A stretch of DNA of 64,000 nucleotides from Chryseobacterium sp. 3008163 (GCF_003669035.1 NZ_CP033070.1:1860001-1924000), one strand, 5' to 3'; shown: positions 1-9,790, numbered from the stretch's first letter. The notes: a model not told the origin generated them from the letters alone. A program made the numbers and translations.

Positions 1-303
1 CAGATTACTTTAGAGGAAAAGGAAGATATTCACCTCGCTTTAAAAGAAATTATCACAAAACATTCTGAATTTTTTGATGAAAAATGGGAAGTGATTAACG
101 AAAAAGACATCATGATTTCCGAAAGAGGAATCAGTAAGATTTACCGTCCAGACCGTATCTTAAAAGGCGACGAAGGTTGTATTATTGTAGATTTTAAAAC
201 CGGGCAAGAATCTGAAAAGAATGAAAAACAGATTGAAACGTATAAAGCTGTACTGGAGAGTTTGGGAATGAAAGTTTTGAAGACGCAGTTGATTTATTTG
301 TAA
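1..303 (+). CDS. C-terminal end of a UvrD/RecB-type helicase-nuclease (partial)
   Basis: The reading frame is open from base 1 and stops at 301-303, so only about the last 100 residues are present. The visible part reads YRPDRIL, then IIVDFKTG, then a K-x2-Q-x2-TY stretch. This is the order seen in RecB/AddB-type PD-(D/E)XK nuclease domains: an Asp, a D-x-K pair, then a Gln/Tyr helix. In Bacteroidota such a domain usually ends a long UvrD-like helicase that repairs double-strand breaks. The helicase part would lie before the window and is inferred, not seen. A perfect GC-rich hairpin follows the stop codon. Confidence 0.7.
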   Translation, partial: QITLEEKEDIHLALKEIITKHSEFFDEKWEVINEKDIMISERGISKIYRPDRILKGDEGCIIVDFKTGQESEKNEKQIETYKAVLESLGMKVLKTQLIYL

Positions 304-327
304 CCTGATTTCCAAATTACCTTACAA

Positions 328-367
328 AGTATCGGCGGCACCTTTGGTGCCGCCGATACTATTTTAT
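328..367. terminator. Perfect 15-bp GC-rich hairpin between convergent genes
   Basis: Arms AGTATCGGCGGCACC (328-342) and GGTGCCGCCGATACT (346-360) pair perfectly around a 3-nt loop, followed by ATTTTATATT. It sits between the end of the nuclease gene (plus) and the end of ferritin (minus), so it could stop transcription from both sides. The U-tract is weak, so termination is inferred from position and stem strength. Confidence 0.6.
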
Positions 368-380
368 ATTCCTAAATAAA

Positions 381-890
381 CTAAGCCTTCGTATCTGGTA
401 CAAAAACTCTCTGTGACAGCTCTTGATCAAATAGATATAAAGCTGATGGATTATCACAAACCATTTTAATTTTGGTTACATACTGAGATGCACTCGCTTC
501 CTCTTCCACTTGCTCGTTGATGAACCATTGTAAGAAAGAAGTTGTTGCGAAATCTCCCTCATCATTTGCATTTTTTACGATATTAAAAATACTCTTTGTT
601 ACTTTTTTTTCATGCTCTAGAGCTTTTTCAAAAATATCAACTGCATCATTAAATTCATAAGGTGGTTTTGCAATTTCACCAATGATGATTTGACCTCCTA
701 CATCGTTTAGAAAATCAAACATTTTATCTGCATGCATCAATTCTTCTTTACATTGAACTCTGAAGTAATTGGCAATTCCATCAAGATCTTTTGCAGAAAA
801 CCATGCAGACATTGAAAGATAATATTGAGCAGCATATTGCTCGTGAGCTATTTGTTCGTTTATTAACTGTGCTATTTTTTCGCTTACCAT
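381..890 (-). CDS. ftnA: Ferritin (FtnA-type, non-haem)
   Basis: A 169-residue protein that oxidises ferrous iron and stores it as a mineral inside a 24-subunit cytoplasmic shell. The ferroxidase residues can be read directly and fall on the usual bacterial ferritin numbering: E17 (HEQY), E50 and H53 (EELMH), E94 (LEHE), and E126/Q127 followed by E129/E130 (NEQVEEE). Length matches the family. It is a single gene on the minus strand, convergent with the upstream nuclease gene. No methionine haem ligand of the bacterioferritin kind is obvious, so ferritin is preferred over Bfr. Confidence 0.95.
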   Translation of the reverse strand: MVSEKIAQLINEQIAHEQYAAQYYLSMSAWFSAKDLDGIANYFRVQCKEELMHADKMFDFLNDVGGQIIIGEIAKPPYEFNDAVDIFEKALEHEKKVTKSIFNIVKNANDEGDFATTSFLQWFINEQVEEEASASQYVTKIKMVCDNPSALYLFDQELSQRVFVPDTKA

Positions 891-970
891 AATAAAAATT
901 TATACTCAAAATTACGCATTATAAGGCGAATTGAAAAGTTTTCAGCCAAATTTAGATTTAGATTGAATAC

Positions 971-996
971 AAAAAAGGATGGAATTGCTTCCACCC
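971..996 (-). terminator. Rho-independent terminator of the Lys/Met-rich secreted protein gene
   Basis: Read on the minus strand, GGGTGGAA pairs with TTCCATCC around a GCAA tetraloop and is followed by six Ts. It lies 30 nt beyond the stop codon of the gene at 1028-1489. Confidence 0.75.
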
Positions 997-1027
997 TCTA
1001 ACATTAAAAAATCAAAATTATAAACTA

Positions 1028-1489
1028 TCAGTTTACTTGGGCTTGAGGTGCTGGTTTCAAACCATGTCTCATTTTTCTATCACCCTTAAAACCTTTTTCT
1101 TTCATCATCGCTCTTCTTTCTTCCATTTTTGCTTTTTTTCCGGCTTGCCATTTATCATATTGTTCCGGCGAAAGAATCTTTTTCATATCATTATCCATCT
1201 GCTGTCTTTTTGCCTTCATCTGTTCCATTCTCGCTTGTCTCTGCTCTTTATTTTTTTCGAAGTCATTCTTCATTTCAGCTTTTCTTTTTTCATGAAGACC
1301 TTTGATTTGAGCAATTTGACTTTGATTTAAATTCAGCTCTTTCTGCATTTCAGCCATTCTTTCCTGCTCTTTTTGCTGCATCTTCTGCTTCATTTCCTCT
1401 CTGCTTATTTTTTTATCCTGAGGAACCTGTTGAGCCATTGCAAAACTTCCCATTCCGATAAACGCTATTGCTAATACTAATTTTTTCAT
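1028..1489 (-). CDS. Secreted Spy/CpxP-like or DUF4890-like helical protein
   Basis: 153 residues. Residues 1-19 form a signal peptide (MKKLVLAIAFIGMGSFAMAQ). The rest is very rich in Lys, Glu, Met and Gln and should be helical. It contains LNLNQSQIAQIKGLHEKR and, later, LSPEQYDKW, resembling the paired LTxxQ motifs of Spy/CpxP periplasmic chaperone-like proteins. DUF4890 proteins of Bacteroidota look similar. Function is unknown beyond this. The ATG is supported by the signal peptide. The gene stands alone between two terminators. Confidence 0.75.
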   Translation of the reverse strand: MKKLVLAIAFIGMGSFAMAQQVPQDKKISREEMKQKMQQKEQERMAEMQKELNLNQSQIAQIKGLHEKRKAEMKNDFEKNKEQRQARMEQMKAKRQQMDNDMKKILSPEQYDKWQAGKKAKMEERRAMMKEKGFKGDRKMRHGLKPAPQAQVN

Positions 1490-1617
1490 TTGTTTTAAAT
1501 TAATTAATTGGTTCGTTATATCTGTTTGATATGCATTTTTAAGTAAAGTTAAATGAGTAATTCATAAAAAATGTTAAACTTTAATATTAATATTTTTATA
1601 ATTTATATTAAATAAAA

Positions 1618-1645
1618 GGAGATTAGGTAATAAAACCCAATCTCC
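1618..1645 (-). terminator. Terminator of the Gly/Asn-rich secreted protein gene
   Basis: On the minus strand GGAGATTGGGT pairs with ACCTAATCTCC (one G-U pair) around TTTATT, followed by TTTTATTT. It lies about 30 nt after the stop codon at 1673. Confidence 0.8.
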
Positions 1646-1672
1646 ACACCACTCAAATATAATATATGAAAA

Positions 1673-2673
1673 CTAATTTCTGACTAAGCTGTTTCTGAAT
1701 CCACCTGAACTCCTTCCTTCACCTCCACTATTTTGTTGTCTTGGTGTGCTATTTTGTCTTGGGCTGGCACTTTCGATTCTTTGCTGAGATCTGAATCCTC
1801 CGTTTCCTCTTGTACCATTATTTTCAGACCTTCTCGGTTCAGCAGCTCTCGGTGTACTCGCTTCGGATTTATTATTATTTCTAAATCCACCGCCGGCATT
1901 TTCGTTTCCTCTCACTCCACCATTTCCGTTATTACCTCTTACGCTGTTATTACCTCGAACTCCATTATCAGAATTTCTGAAACCACCACTATTTCCATTA
2001 TTTCCTCTCACTGCATTATTTTGGTTTCTGAATCCACCGGAATTATTGTTATTTCCATCTCTGAATCCTGAGTTTCTAACCACATTCAAGGTAGGATTAT
2101 CATTTCTTCTGAAACTATTTCTGTCAACTCTGTAAACATTAATATTTACATTTCTGTATCTTGGCATTACCCTAAACCTCGGTGAATAATACGTTCTTCT
2201 ATAGTTTTGGAAATAAACAATCGGACTTTGTCTGTGGTAATAATTGTTTTGGAAAACTACAAACACTCTTGGTCCTAAAATTCTTTCCATGGCATAGAAT
2301 CTGTCATAATACCATCTGTCCGGGTTATATCTGTAAAAATTATTCCATCCGGAAAAGCTTGAGTACAGGTTGTTCAAATATAAAATCTGATCAATTTGCC
2401 AACGGTTTAATCTATTTTGCTGGAAGAAAACATTCCAATTAATATTGACAATACTGTTTCTATAATCGCTGTACTGACTCTGATAATAATCTTGAGGATA
2501 ATAATCCTGAGGATAATTGTAATAATAATCGTCCGGGAAATAGTTTTGATCATCCTGATCAGAGTAATATCCGTCATTATTTCCGTAACCATCATTGTAT
2601 CCGTTGTTTGGATATTGCTGAGCAAACGACAAAGTCGCTAAAGTCAAAGCAAATCCCAAAAGTATTTTTTCAT
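1673..2673 (-). CDS. Secreted Tyr/Asp-rich then Gly/Asn/Arg-repeat protein; start frameshifted
   Basis: The clean frame begins at a TTG at 2659 and encodes 328 residues, but that start gives a signal peptide lacking its positive N-terminus (MGFALTLATLSFAQ). An ATG at 2671-2673 followed by a six-base A run is one base out of frame. With seven As it would read MKKILLGFALTLATLSFAQ, a normal signal peptide. I therefore take 2673 as the true start with a one-base loss in the run. The mature protein has an N-terminal Tyr/Asp/Asn-rich stretch (about residues 16-60), a central YxNxNRW-containing region, and a C-terminal low-complexity part with repeats of the type GGFRN and VRGNN. Function is unknown. 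It may be a surface or cell-envelope protein. Confidence 0.7.
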
Positions 2674-2739
2674 TTCTATAAGCATTAATTGGTTAATTGT
2701 TCAGAACTCTCATTCTTGTCTTTTGGATGTAAAGAAAAA

Positions 2740-2771
2740 AAAGAAGTTAAACCCTAAAGTAAAACTTCTTT
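2740..2771 (-). terminator. Terminator of malQ
   Basis: On the minus strand AAAGAAGTT and AACTTCTTT form a 9-bp stem, followed by a run of Ts, about 45 nt past the malQ stop codon. Confidence 0.65.
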
Positions 2772-2814
2772 CACAAATATCTTAATCAGCTGATAATCAA
2801 TAACATTATTTTCA

Positions 2815-5466
2815 TTAAGCACGACCACTGTCTTTGATCCAATCTGAAATTTTATGGTTGAAAGATGTATTTCCCGTTAAATTTTCTACATTTAAATGCA
2901 TTCTGTATCGCCAATAATGAGGAAATACTGAAGGATTATTAATTCTCTCATCGTCCATATTGGGATTCGTCAATTTTTCATCTGTTGCAAAGAATTCCTG
3001 AATCGGAAAAATTGCAAGCATCGCATCATTGTACAGATGTTGTTTCATAATGATTTCAGCCAAATGAGGTTCTAAATTCTCAGGAGCTTTACCATACTGC
3101 ATCAATTGCTGATTATAAAATCGCTGAGTTAATTCAGCATTTTCTTTCCACCACTGTCGCAACGTTGAGCTGTCGTGAGATGAAGCTGTGACCACATTCA
3201 GATAACCTGCATTTTTAGGATTGTAAAAAGGAATCTGTTCTGATGGCATTCTCTGAACTTTCAAAGCAACAATCGCCAATTCATCCATCACTTCAGGAAC
3301 ACAATCCGGAACCATTCCTAAATCTTCTCCGCAAATCAACATTTTTGTAGAGTTTAAAATGACCGGAAGCTTTTCCATTGCCTTTTCTTTCCACATAAAA
3401 TCTTGTCTCTTGAAGAAATAATCCTGATACAATTCATAAATTGCCTTTTTCTCCCAATCTGAAAGATATTTATACGATTCAGTTTTAAATGCATTAAATC
3501 TCGGATGATACACCGTTTGCTCATCTCTTTCCTCAGTTAAAAACAAAACATTGGCACAAAGCGCAATCAATTGTTCTTCTATAGAACCCGCAGTTTTTTT
3601 CTTGAAATAGTCTGCAAGCTTTCTTTGAGTATCAAATTCTTCTTTGAATGAATACGTTCCGTCTAAATTATTATTTAAAAATTCTAAAGCCTTATTACTT
3701 TGCTCTCCGAAATAATTCCAAAGAATCATATCGTTGATAAACGGTTTACAGTATCTGTCGAAATCAAAAGGAATATGCCTTGCTTTAAATTCTTCCAAGA
3801 CAACAGGAATAGCCGGGTAAAAATACCCTAAAATCCCTTGCGTTGCAGAAATCGGCATCCTCCAGATTCTGAAAAACCCGAGAATATGGTCAATTCTCAT
3901 CGCATCAAAATATTGCTCCAAGGCTTTGAATCTGTTTTTCCACCATTGGAAATCGTCAGCTTTCATGGCATCCCAATCATAAGTCGGGAATTCCCAGTTT
4001 TGCCCAAGTTCTGTAAACTGATCTGGCGGTGCACCGGCCTGAAAATCCATTCCGAATAATTCTGGCTCAGTCCATGCTTCTACAGAATGTCTGTAAATAC
4101 CTATTGGTAAATCTCCCTTTAAAGAAACTCCTAAACTATGAATATAGTCGACAGCATCTTTCAGTTGTTGATGAAGTTGAAACTGTACCCAAGCATGCAA
4201 CATTGAAGCGTCATAATCTTTACTTTTAACAGAGAAAAAAGGAGCTATTTTTCCGGCGATGTATTTCTTATGAGTTTTCCAATTGTTGAAATTCGGTGTT
4301 TTATATTTATCTCTCAACACACAGAAAGCAGAATAAGGTAAAAGCCAGCTTTCATTATCTTTCAAGAACTTTTTAAAGTTTCGGTCTTTATAAATTTTTT
4401 CTTTTTCGAGATTAAAAACTGCTTTCAGATATTTCCATTTAGAAGAAATCATCTTTTCATAATCAATTAACTCCAAAGAATTTAATTCCGCTTTTTCAGC
4501 TTTAAATTCTTCAACTAATTCTTTAGGTAATTTGTAATCTAAATTTTGAATTGAAATATACTGCGGATGTAAAGCATACACAGAAACTGCAGCATAAGGA
4601 TAAGAATCTGTCCAAGAATAGTTTGCGGTGGTATCATTAATTGGTAAAATCTGAATAATTCCTAATGAAGTTTCATCGGCCCAATCAGCCAGTTTTTTTA
4701 AATCTGAAAATTCACCTACTCCAAAACCATCTTCACTTCGCAAAGAGAATACAGGAATAGCAACTCCCGCATCGTGGTACATTTGATAAGATTTAAATTT
4801 AAAATAATGATCTGCACAAATTTGCAAAACATCTTTCTGAAGATTAGGAATCGTGTACCTGTTTTCTCCACTTTCTACATCAAAAACTTTTCCTGCAACT
4901 TTATCAAAAATTGCATATTTATATTGAATTAAATGATTTTCAGAAATCTCTACAGATGTTTCCCAAATACCAAAATCGGTTTGAGAAAGATGAACGGCTT
5001 TGTTGTAATCCCAATTCCCCAAAGATTCTGCATTTCCAAACAAAACAATTTCCCAGTTAGGGTTATAAACAGGCGCTTCAATTCTGAATAAATGACTATG
5101 CTTCTTAAGAACAGATAACTTTTTCGGAACAAACTGATTCAGTTTATTATGTAATATTTTGTTGTTGAGATAATTTTCAGGAAAATTTTTGTTGTTCCAC
5201 TGATCAAAAATCAAAAACTCTTTGTAGTTATGAGGAAAACCTAATTCATGCGAAACAAATTCTTGTCTTACGACATTATTTTTATCGTCAACAAGCTGAT
5301 AATGGTAAGAAATTGATTTTGAAAAATAATCTACTTCACTTTTCCAAAAGCCATCTTCTGTATAAAACATGGCGTGAATTTTAGACGCATTGCCATTTTC
5401 GCTAATCACCAACTGCAGATTTTCACCAACTTTTGCACGATAGCCAACGTTAAAATATAATTTCAT
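2815..5466 (-). CDS. malQ: 4-alpha-glucanotransferase (amylomaltase, GH77) with N-terminal starch-binding domains
   Basis: 883 residues. Disproportionates maltodextrins by moving alpha-1,4-glucan segments to glucose or another dextrin. The GH77 signature residues are visible: MRIDHILG near residue 522 (nucleophile Asp), GEDLG near 710 (acid/base Glu) and SSHDSSTLRQWW near 763 (stabilising Asp). The first 250 or so residues look like two CBM20-type modules (for example EIVLFGNAESLGNWDY), as is usual in Bacteroidota and plant DPE2-like enzymes and absent from the shorter E. coli enzyme. No signal peptide, so cytoplasmic. The gene stands alone between two terminators. Confidence 0.95.
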   Translation of the reverse strand: MKLYFNVGYRAKVGENLQLVISENGNASKIHAMFYTEDGFWKSEVDYFSKSISYHYQLVDDKNNVVRQEFVSHELGFPHNYKEFLIFDQWNNKNFPENYLNNKILHNKLNQFVPKKLSVLKKHSHLFRIEAPVYNPNWEIVLFGNAESLGNWDYNKAVHLSQTDFGIWETSVEISENHLIQYKYAIFDKVAGKVFDVESGENRYTIPNLQKDVLQICADHYFKFKSYQMYHDAGVAIPVFSLRSEDGFGVGEFSDLKKLADWADETSLGIIQILPINDTTANYSWTDSYPYAAVSVYALHPQYISIQNLDYKLPKELVEEFKAEKAELNSLELIDYEKMISSKWKYLKAVFNLEKEKIYKDRNFKKFLKDNESWLLPYSAFCVLRDKYKTPNFNNWKTHKKYIAGKIAPFFSVKSKDYDASMLHAWVQFQLHQQLKDAVDYIHSLGVSLKGDLPIGIYRHSVEAWTEPELFGMDFQAGAPPDQFTELGQNWEFPTYDWDAMKADDFQWWKNRFKALEQYFDAMRIDHILGFFRIWRMPISATQGILGYFYPAIPVVLEEFKARHIPFDFDRYCKPFINDMILWNYFGEQSNKALEFLNNNLDGTYSFKEEFDTQRKLADYFKKKTAGSIEEQLIALCANVLFLTEERDEQTVYHPRFNAFKTESYKYLSDWEKKAIYELYQDYFFKRQDFMWKEKAMEKLPVILNSTKMLICGEDLGMVPDCVPEVMDELAIVALKVQRMPSEQIPFYNPKNAGYLNVVTASSHDSSTLRQWWKENAELTQRFYNQQLMQYGKAPENLEPHLAEIIMKQHLYNDAMLAIFPIQEFFATDEKLTNPNMDDERINNPSVFPHYWRYRMHLNVENLTGNTSFNHKISDWIKDSGRA

Positions 5467-5538
5467 CTATCTATTTTTTTATAAAAATACAGTTTTAAAA
5501 TTGAAATACAAATGGTTACAATATCAAATAATCATTAA

Positions 5539-5568
5539 AAAAACCTTTTTCAAGTCTGAAAAAAGGTT
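5539..5568 (-). terminator. Terminator between the T9SS protein gene and malQ
   Basis: On the minus strand a 10-bp stem of AACCTTTTTTC and GAAAAAGGTT is followed by TTTTTTAATG. It would end the transcript of the gene at 5595-6758 before malQ begins. Confidence 0.75.
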
Positions 5569-5594
5569 CTTCTAATCATTTAAAAAATCAAAAT

Positions 5595-6758
5595 TTATTC
5601 TGTTACAAGAATTTTTTTATTCAATAAAGCTTTACCAGCTTCATTTGTAATATTGACGAGGTATGAACCACTTACTAAATTTTTAAGATCAACCTGCTGG
5701 TTTAATTGACCATCTTTTACAGATAATCTCTGCGTCAAAACAGCTTTTCCTGACAGATCAAAAACATTTACTTTGATGTTTCCATTTACCGATTTGTCAT
5801 TCACATTAACGTAGATGAAATGCTCGTCAACTTTCGTCGGATATACATCTAAATTAGCAAAAACAGTTGCAGAAGCTGCTCTGTCATTGACAAAATACTT
5901 ACTTGCTAAATCGTAAATATGCAGGTTAGTTTCGCCCGGAAGTTGTTTTGCTTCAAGATTGTCAAGGCTTAGCTCGTATAATGCAGCTCCTTTTGCACTT
6001 GCAATCACCACTTTACCTTTAGAATTCACGGCTGCTCCGTTTACAGAATATGTTTCAGGAAGCCCTGATATTTTGCCTACAAATTTTGCCTTTAATTCTT
6101 TAGTTGAAACTTTAAAAACGTTTCCTGCAGTTGAGAATACATAGAAATTATTATCTCCGTCAGCAATCATATCTCCGCCAAATCCGGTTTCCATAGCTGT
6201 GAAAGAATTCTTCCCATTTGCAGCATCATCTTTGATAATTCCAAGGTCGTTTACAATGTACTGATTGTTCTTTTTACTAATCTGAATAAACTGTGTTCCA
6301 GCATTGTTGATGGCATAAATATTTCCATCATAACCGGTGGTCATTCGGGTAATGTGAGAATTGATATCACAAGATGTTACTGTGGCAGCCTTATTTTCTA
6401 CCAATGTAATTTCCTTCGTTTTTTGATTTAAAACGTAAACATTAGAGGAAAACATCGGCATATATACCAAATTATTACCAGAAGAATCATAAGCCAAAGC
6501 TGCCAAAGTCATCGACTGAGCATGGTTGTATGACGTTTTATCTTCTGTAACTGCTGCTTTTCTTTCCTGAGAAATTACATGGGCTTCAGAAGAAACACCA
6601 AAAATACTTTGACCGGAAGTTCCGTCACCATTCATTGCGCGGAAATCGCTGAACTCAATTCTTGGAGAATCTTTACCTGCCAGCGCAAAAAAATCTTGCT
6701 GTGCATTAACTGTATTTCCAAGTAATAAGAGAAGAATAGGGAATAAATGTTTTTTCAT
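5595..6758 (-). CDS. Secreted protein with type IX secretion (T9SS type A) sorting domain
   Basis: 387 residues. Signal peptide MKKHLFPILLLLLGNTVNAQ, then a body with beta-propeller-like spacing of short strands and residues such as YDGNIYAINNAG, GGDMIADGDNNFYVFS and SKGKVVIASAKGAALYELS. From about residue 310 comes a type A sorting domain: LDVYPTKV, INVNDKSVNGNIKVNVFDLSGK, SGSYLVNI, and a C-terminal KKILVTE. Proteins of this layout are exported by Sec and then carried across the outer membrane by the type IX machinery. Substrate unknown. The ATG is fixed by the signal peptide. Confidence 0.85.
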   Translation of the reverse strand: MKKHLFPILLLLLGNTVNAQQDFFALAGKDSPRIEFSDFRAMNGDGTSGQSIFGVSSEAHVISQERKAAVTEDKTSYNHAQSMTLAALAYDSSGNNLVYMPMFSSNVYVLNQKTKEITLVENKAATVTSCDINSHITRMTTGYDGNIYAINNAGTQFIQISKKNNQYIVNDLGIIKDDAANGKNSFTAMETGFGGDMIADGDNNFYVFSTAGNVFKVSTKELKAKFVGKISGLPETYSVNGAAVNSKGKVVIASAKGAALYELSLDNLEAKQLPGETNLHIYDLASKYFVNDRAASATVFANLDVYPTKVDEHFIYVNVNDKSVNGNIKVNVFDLSGKAVLTQRLSVKDGQLNQQVDLKNLVSGSYLVNITNEAGKALLNKKILVTE

Positions 6759-6864
6759 ATGATAAATATTTTATTTGTAATTGTTTTAGTGTTACTAAGT
6801 TAAACATTTTTTTAAATTGCTTTTTAAAATTATTTTCAAAATTTATCCTACAATTTAAAACATA

Positions 6865-6945
6865 AAAAAACTCTCGCAAATTTTGCAAATCAAGCAGAAA
6901 ATTTTGTTTAAAAATCTGCGTAATCTGTAAAATCTGCGAGAGATA
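6865..6945. repeat. Imperfect inverted repeat with CTCTCGCA / TGCGAGAG ends
   Basis: ACTCTCGCA at about 6869-6877 is mirrored by TGCGAGAGA at 6935-6943, with related GCAAATTTTGC-like and TCTGCGTAATCTG sequence between. It lies in the spacer between cysS and the T9SS gene. It looks like one of the short dispersed palindromic repeats of this genome rather than a terminator, since the loop is about 55 nt. Confidence 0.45.
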
Positions 6946-6963
6946 TAATTTGATAAACTTTTC

Positions 6964-8430
6964 CTAATTCAAAACATAAGAAGTTCCGTCTCTGCCGTCT
7001 TTCAGCTCAATACCTTCAGCCAAAAGCTTGTCTCTGATTTGGTCTGAAAGTTCAAAGTTTTTAGATTTTCTAGCCTGATTTCTCAGTTCGATTAAAACTT
7101 GCAAAGTTTGGTCTAACTTTTCATTATTGTTTTCCTCAATTGCTTGAAGACCTAATACATCAAATATCAAAGCATTTAAAGTTGATTTTAACTCTGCTAA
7201 ATCTTCAGTTGAAACCGTTTCTTTTTCATCTTTTAAAGCAAAAATAAATTTTACGGCTTCAAATAAATGCGCAATCAAAACTGGTGAATTGAAATCATCT
7301 GTTAAAGCGTCATAAGCCTTGGTTTTCCATTCTTTAAGATTAAAACCAGATTCTTTCTGGTCATTTGGAGTAATTGAATTTAATATTTTAATTGCCTCCA
7401 TTAATCTTGTAAATCCTTTTTCGCTGGCGATCATTGCGTCATTAGAAATATCTAAAACACTTCTATAATGTGCCTGTAGAAAGCAGAAACGAACGATTGT
7501 AGGATGAAAAGGTTTTTCGAAGAAATCATTATCTCCTGAAACCAATTGTTTAGGTAAAATATAATTCCCTGTAGACTTACTCATACGCTGAGAATTCATC
7601 GTCAGCATATTGGCGTGCATCCAGTAATTCACCGGTTCTACATCGTTGCAAGCTTTCCCTTGTGCTATTTCACATTCGTGGTGAGGGAATTTCAAATCCA
7701 TTCCACCACCGTGAATGTCGAATTTGTCACCAAGATACTTCGTACTCATTGCTGTACATTCAAGATGCCATCCGGGGAAACCTTCTCCCCAAGGTGAATT
7801 CCAACGCATGATATGTGCTGGGGAAGCTTTTTTCCAAAGCGCAAAATCCTGTGGGTTTTTCTTTTCCCCTTGTCCGTCAAGATCTCTTGTATTTGCAAAA
7901 AGTTCTTCAATATTACGCTTTGACAGTTCGCCGTAGTTCAGCCCTCTTTTATTGTACTCTAAAACATCAAAATAAACCGAACCGTTACTTTCGTAAGCAA
8001 AACCTTTTTCGATTAATTTCTGAGTCAATTCGATTTGTTCTACAATGTGACCTGTTGCTGTAGGTTCAATATTCGGAGGAAGAAGATTAAACATCTCCAA
8101 AACTTTATGAAAATCAACAGTGTATTTTTGAACGATTTCCATAGGTTCTAATTTCTCCAGACGAGTTTGTTTAACAAAACGGTCGTTGTTGACGTCACCA
8201 TCATCCGTTAAATGTCCTGCATCAGTAATATTTCTTACATATCGTACTTTGTAGCCCAAATGCATTAAGCTTCTGTAGATAAAATCAAAAGAAAGGAAAG
8301 TTCGCACATTTCCTAAATGCACATTGCTGTAAACCGTCGGTCCACAAACGTACATTCCTACATTTCCTTCTAAAATTGGATTGAATATTTCTTTTTCCGC
8401 TGTAAGCGAATTGTATATTTTTAGTTGCAT
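6964..8430 (-). CDS. cysS: Cysteinyl-tRNA synthetase
   Basis: 488 residues. Activates cysteine and charges tRNA-Cys in the cytoplasm. The class I signatures are present: [15 protein letters not shown] at residues 27-41 (the HIGH motif is HLGN, with zinc ligand C29) and RMSKSTGNY near 280 (KMSKS). [10 protein letters not shown] and FPHHECE supply the other zinc ligands (Cys, His, Cys/Glu). The C-terminal helical anticodon-binding region ([18 protein letters not shown] onward) is complete. Length is typical. Confidence 0.97.
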   Translation of the reverse strand: MQLKIYNSLTAEKEIFNPILEGNVGMYVCGPTVYSNVHLGNVRTFLSFDFIYRSLMHLGYKVRYVRNITDAGHLTDDGDVNNDRFVKQTRLEKLEPMEIVQKYTVDFHKVLEMFNLLPPNIEPTATGHIVEQIELTQKLIEKGFAYESNGSVYFDVLEYNKRGLNYGELSKRNIEELFANTRDLDGQGEKKNPQDFALWKKASPAHIMRWNSPWGEGFPGWHLECTAMSTKYLGDKFDIHGGGMDLKFPHHECEIAQGKACNDVEPVNYWMHANMLTMNSQRMSKSTGNYILPKQLVSGDNDFFEKPFHPTIVRFCFLQAHYRSVLDISNDAMIASEKGFTRLMEAIKILNSITPNDQKESGFNLKEWKTKAYDALTDDFNSPVLIAHLFEAVKFIFALKDEKETVSTEDLAELKSTLNALIFDVLGLQAIEENNNEKLDQTLQVLIELRNQARKSKNFELSDQIRDKLLAEGIELKDGRDGTSYVLN

Positions 8431-8580
8431 CGTTTTTGTTTTTGATGTAATGATTTTTAATCTAGTCTTAAAGTTTTTAAATTAATTGAAAGATCAGAAT
8501 CTTTCAACAGCAAAATCAGCAACAACAAATAATTGTCATTACAAAAATCTTATCTGAAACTTTTTTAAATTTTATCATTA

Positions 8581-9012
8581 CTAAATAGCTTTTAAATGAT
8601 GTTGTAGATGATCAATATAGTCTTTGATAATAAATTCTAAGGTAAAAACCTGAGGCTCAACTTTTGTCATGTCACAAGTTCTCTGCAAAGCTTCATCAGG
8701 AATATTTTCGACTGTATGTACAATTTGAAAATTCAGAAATTTCCACAAATTGAAAATATCTAAAGTCGGAATATTCTGATAATTCTGAGCTTTCACCCAA
8801 AAATTCTGGTCATAAACAATATTGTCTTTTTCTTTATACTGAGTGATTACAAATCTTCTGATATTCGATAAAGCGCTATCACAAAGATGACCTAAAATTT
8901 CTTTTTTTGACCATTTTTCAGGTGAAATTTTATGCGACCATTCTTCTTCAGAAATGTTTTCAAATCTATGAAGTTCTTCGTTTATTATATTTTTAAGTAT
9001 CTGATAATCCAT
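8581..9012 (-). CDS. DinB-family four-helix protein
   Basis: 143 residues, small and soluble. The pattern WSKKEILGHLCDSALSNIRRF in the middle and a C-terminal YIDHLQHHLKAI match the DinB/YfiT-like metal-binding four-helix bundle, in which three His residues bind a divalent metal. Visible candidates are H47 (GHLCD) and the terminal H-x2-HH group. Such proteins are often thiol transferases or have no known role. It ends 10 nt downstream of folE on the same strand order (folE then this gene), so the two are probably co-transcribed. Confidence 0.75.
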   Translation of the reverse strand: MDYQILKNIINEELHRFENISEEEWSHKISPEKWSKKEILGHLCDSALSNIRRFVITQYKEKDNIVYDQNFWVKAQNYQNIPTLDIFNLWKFLNFQIVHTVENIPDEALQRTCDMTKVEPQVFTLEFIIKDYIDHLQHHLKAI

Positions 9013-9022
9013 TTACAATAAA

Positions 9023-9691
9023 CTAATAATCAAGTTTAGCATGACTTCCTACATAATGTAGAAACTCTTGTCTCGTAATAGGATTGGTTCTGAAAATCCC
9101 GCTTAATTCCGCAGTAATCGTAGAACTTGCGGTGTCTTTTATTCCTCTGCAATTCACGCAAAGATGTTTTGCATCAATAATACAAGCAACATTCTGAGTT
9201 CCTAGAGCATCTTTCAAAGCATCAACAATCTGCATCGTCAACCTTTCCTGAACCTGTGGTCTTTTTGCGTAATAATCTACAATTCTGTTGATTTTAGAAA
9301 GTCCGATCACATCACCGCTTGAAATATAAGCAACATGCGCTCTTCCGATGATTGGCAAAAAGTGATGTTCGCAAAATGAGTAAACCGTGATGTCTTTTTC
9401 TACCAACATCTGGCGGTATTTGTATTTATTTGAAAATGTAGAAATTCCAGGTTTATTTTCTGGAAGAAGTCCTCCAAAAATTTCATTTACATACATTTTA
9501 GCAACACGTTTTGGAGAATCCTTCAAAGAATCGTCGGTCATATCAAGACCAAGAGTTTCCATGATTTCTCCAAAAAGCTGGGTAATTTTTTCTATTTTCT
9601 CCTGTGGCGATTTCTCAAAAGCATCTTCACGAATCGGCGTATGCTCTTTCCCTGTGAAAATATCATCATCGTTATCGGTAAAATCAACCAT
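9023..9691 (-). CDS. folE: GTP cyclohydrolase I (FolE, type IA)
   Basis: 222 residues. Converts GTP to 7,8-dihydroneopterin triphosphate, the first step of tetrahydrofolate (and pterin) synthesis. Zinc ligands C107 and H110 in SFCEHHFLP and C178 in KHLCVNCRG are visible, with GLSKINRIVDYYAKRPQVQE as the substrate-pocket region. The first 30 residues are an acidic extension. Start ATG at 9691 is preceded on the minus strand by a TATTTTTG box at 9709-9716 that fits the -7 element. It is followed closely by the DinB-like gene. Confidence 0.97.
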   Translation of the reverse strand: MVDFTDNDDDIFTGKEHTPIREDAFEKSPQEKIEKITQLFGEIMETLGLDMTDDSLKDSPKRVAKMYVNEIFGGLLPENKPGISTFSNKYKYRQMLVEKDITVYSFCEHHFLPIIGRAHVAYISSGDVIGLSKINRIVDYYAKRPQVQERLTMQIVDALKDALGTQNVACIIDAKHLCVNCRGIKDTASSTITAELSGIFRTNPITRQEFLHYVGSHAKLDY

Positions 9692-9708
9692 TTTTATTTA
9701 TTTTGCAA

Positions 9709-9716
9709 CAAAAATA
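9709..9716 (-). promoter_or_regulatory. Putative folE -7 box (TATTTTTG)
   Basis: TATTTTTG on the minus strand fits TAnnTTTG and lies 17 nt before the folE ATG. I see no good -33 TTG at the right spacing, so this is tentative. Confidence 0.35.
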
Positions 9717-9790
9717 CGGATAAAATTAATTCTATATTTTAATTTAGCTCAAATTTGAATTACCTTTCACATCTATTATTCTAAAATATT

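Noticed and set aside
1037..1330. Plus-strand open frame opposite the Lys/Met-rich gene
   Set aside because: It is the complement of low-complexity coding sequence and gives a Phe/Ser-rich product without recognisable features.
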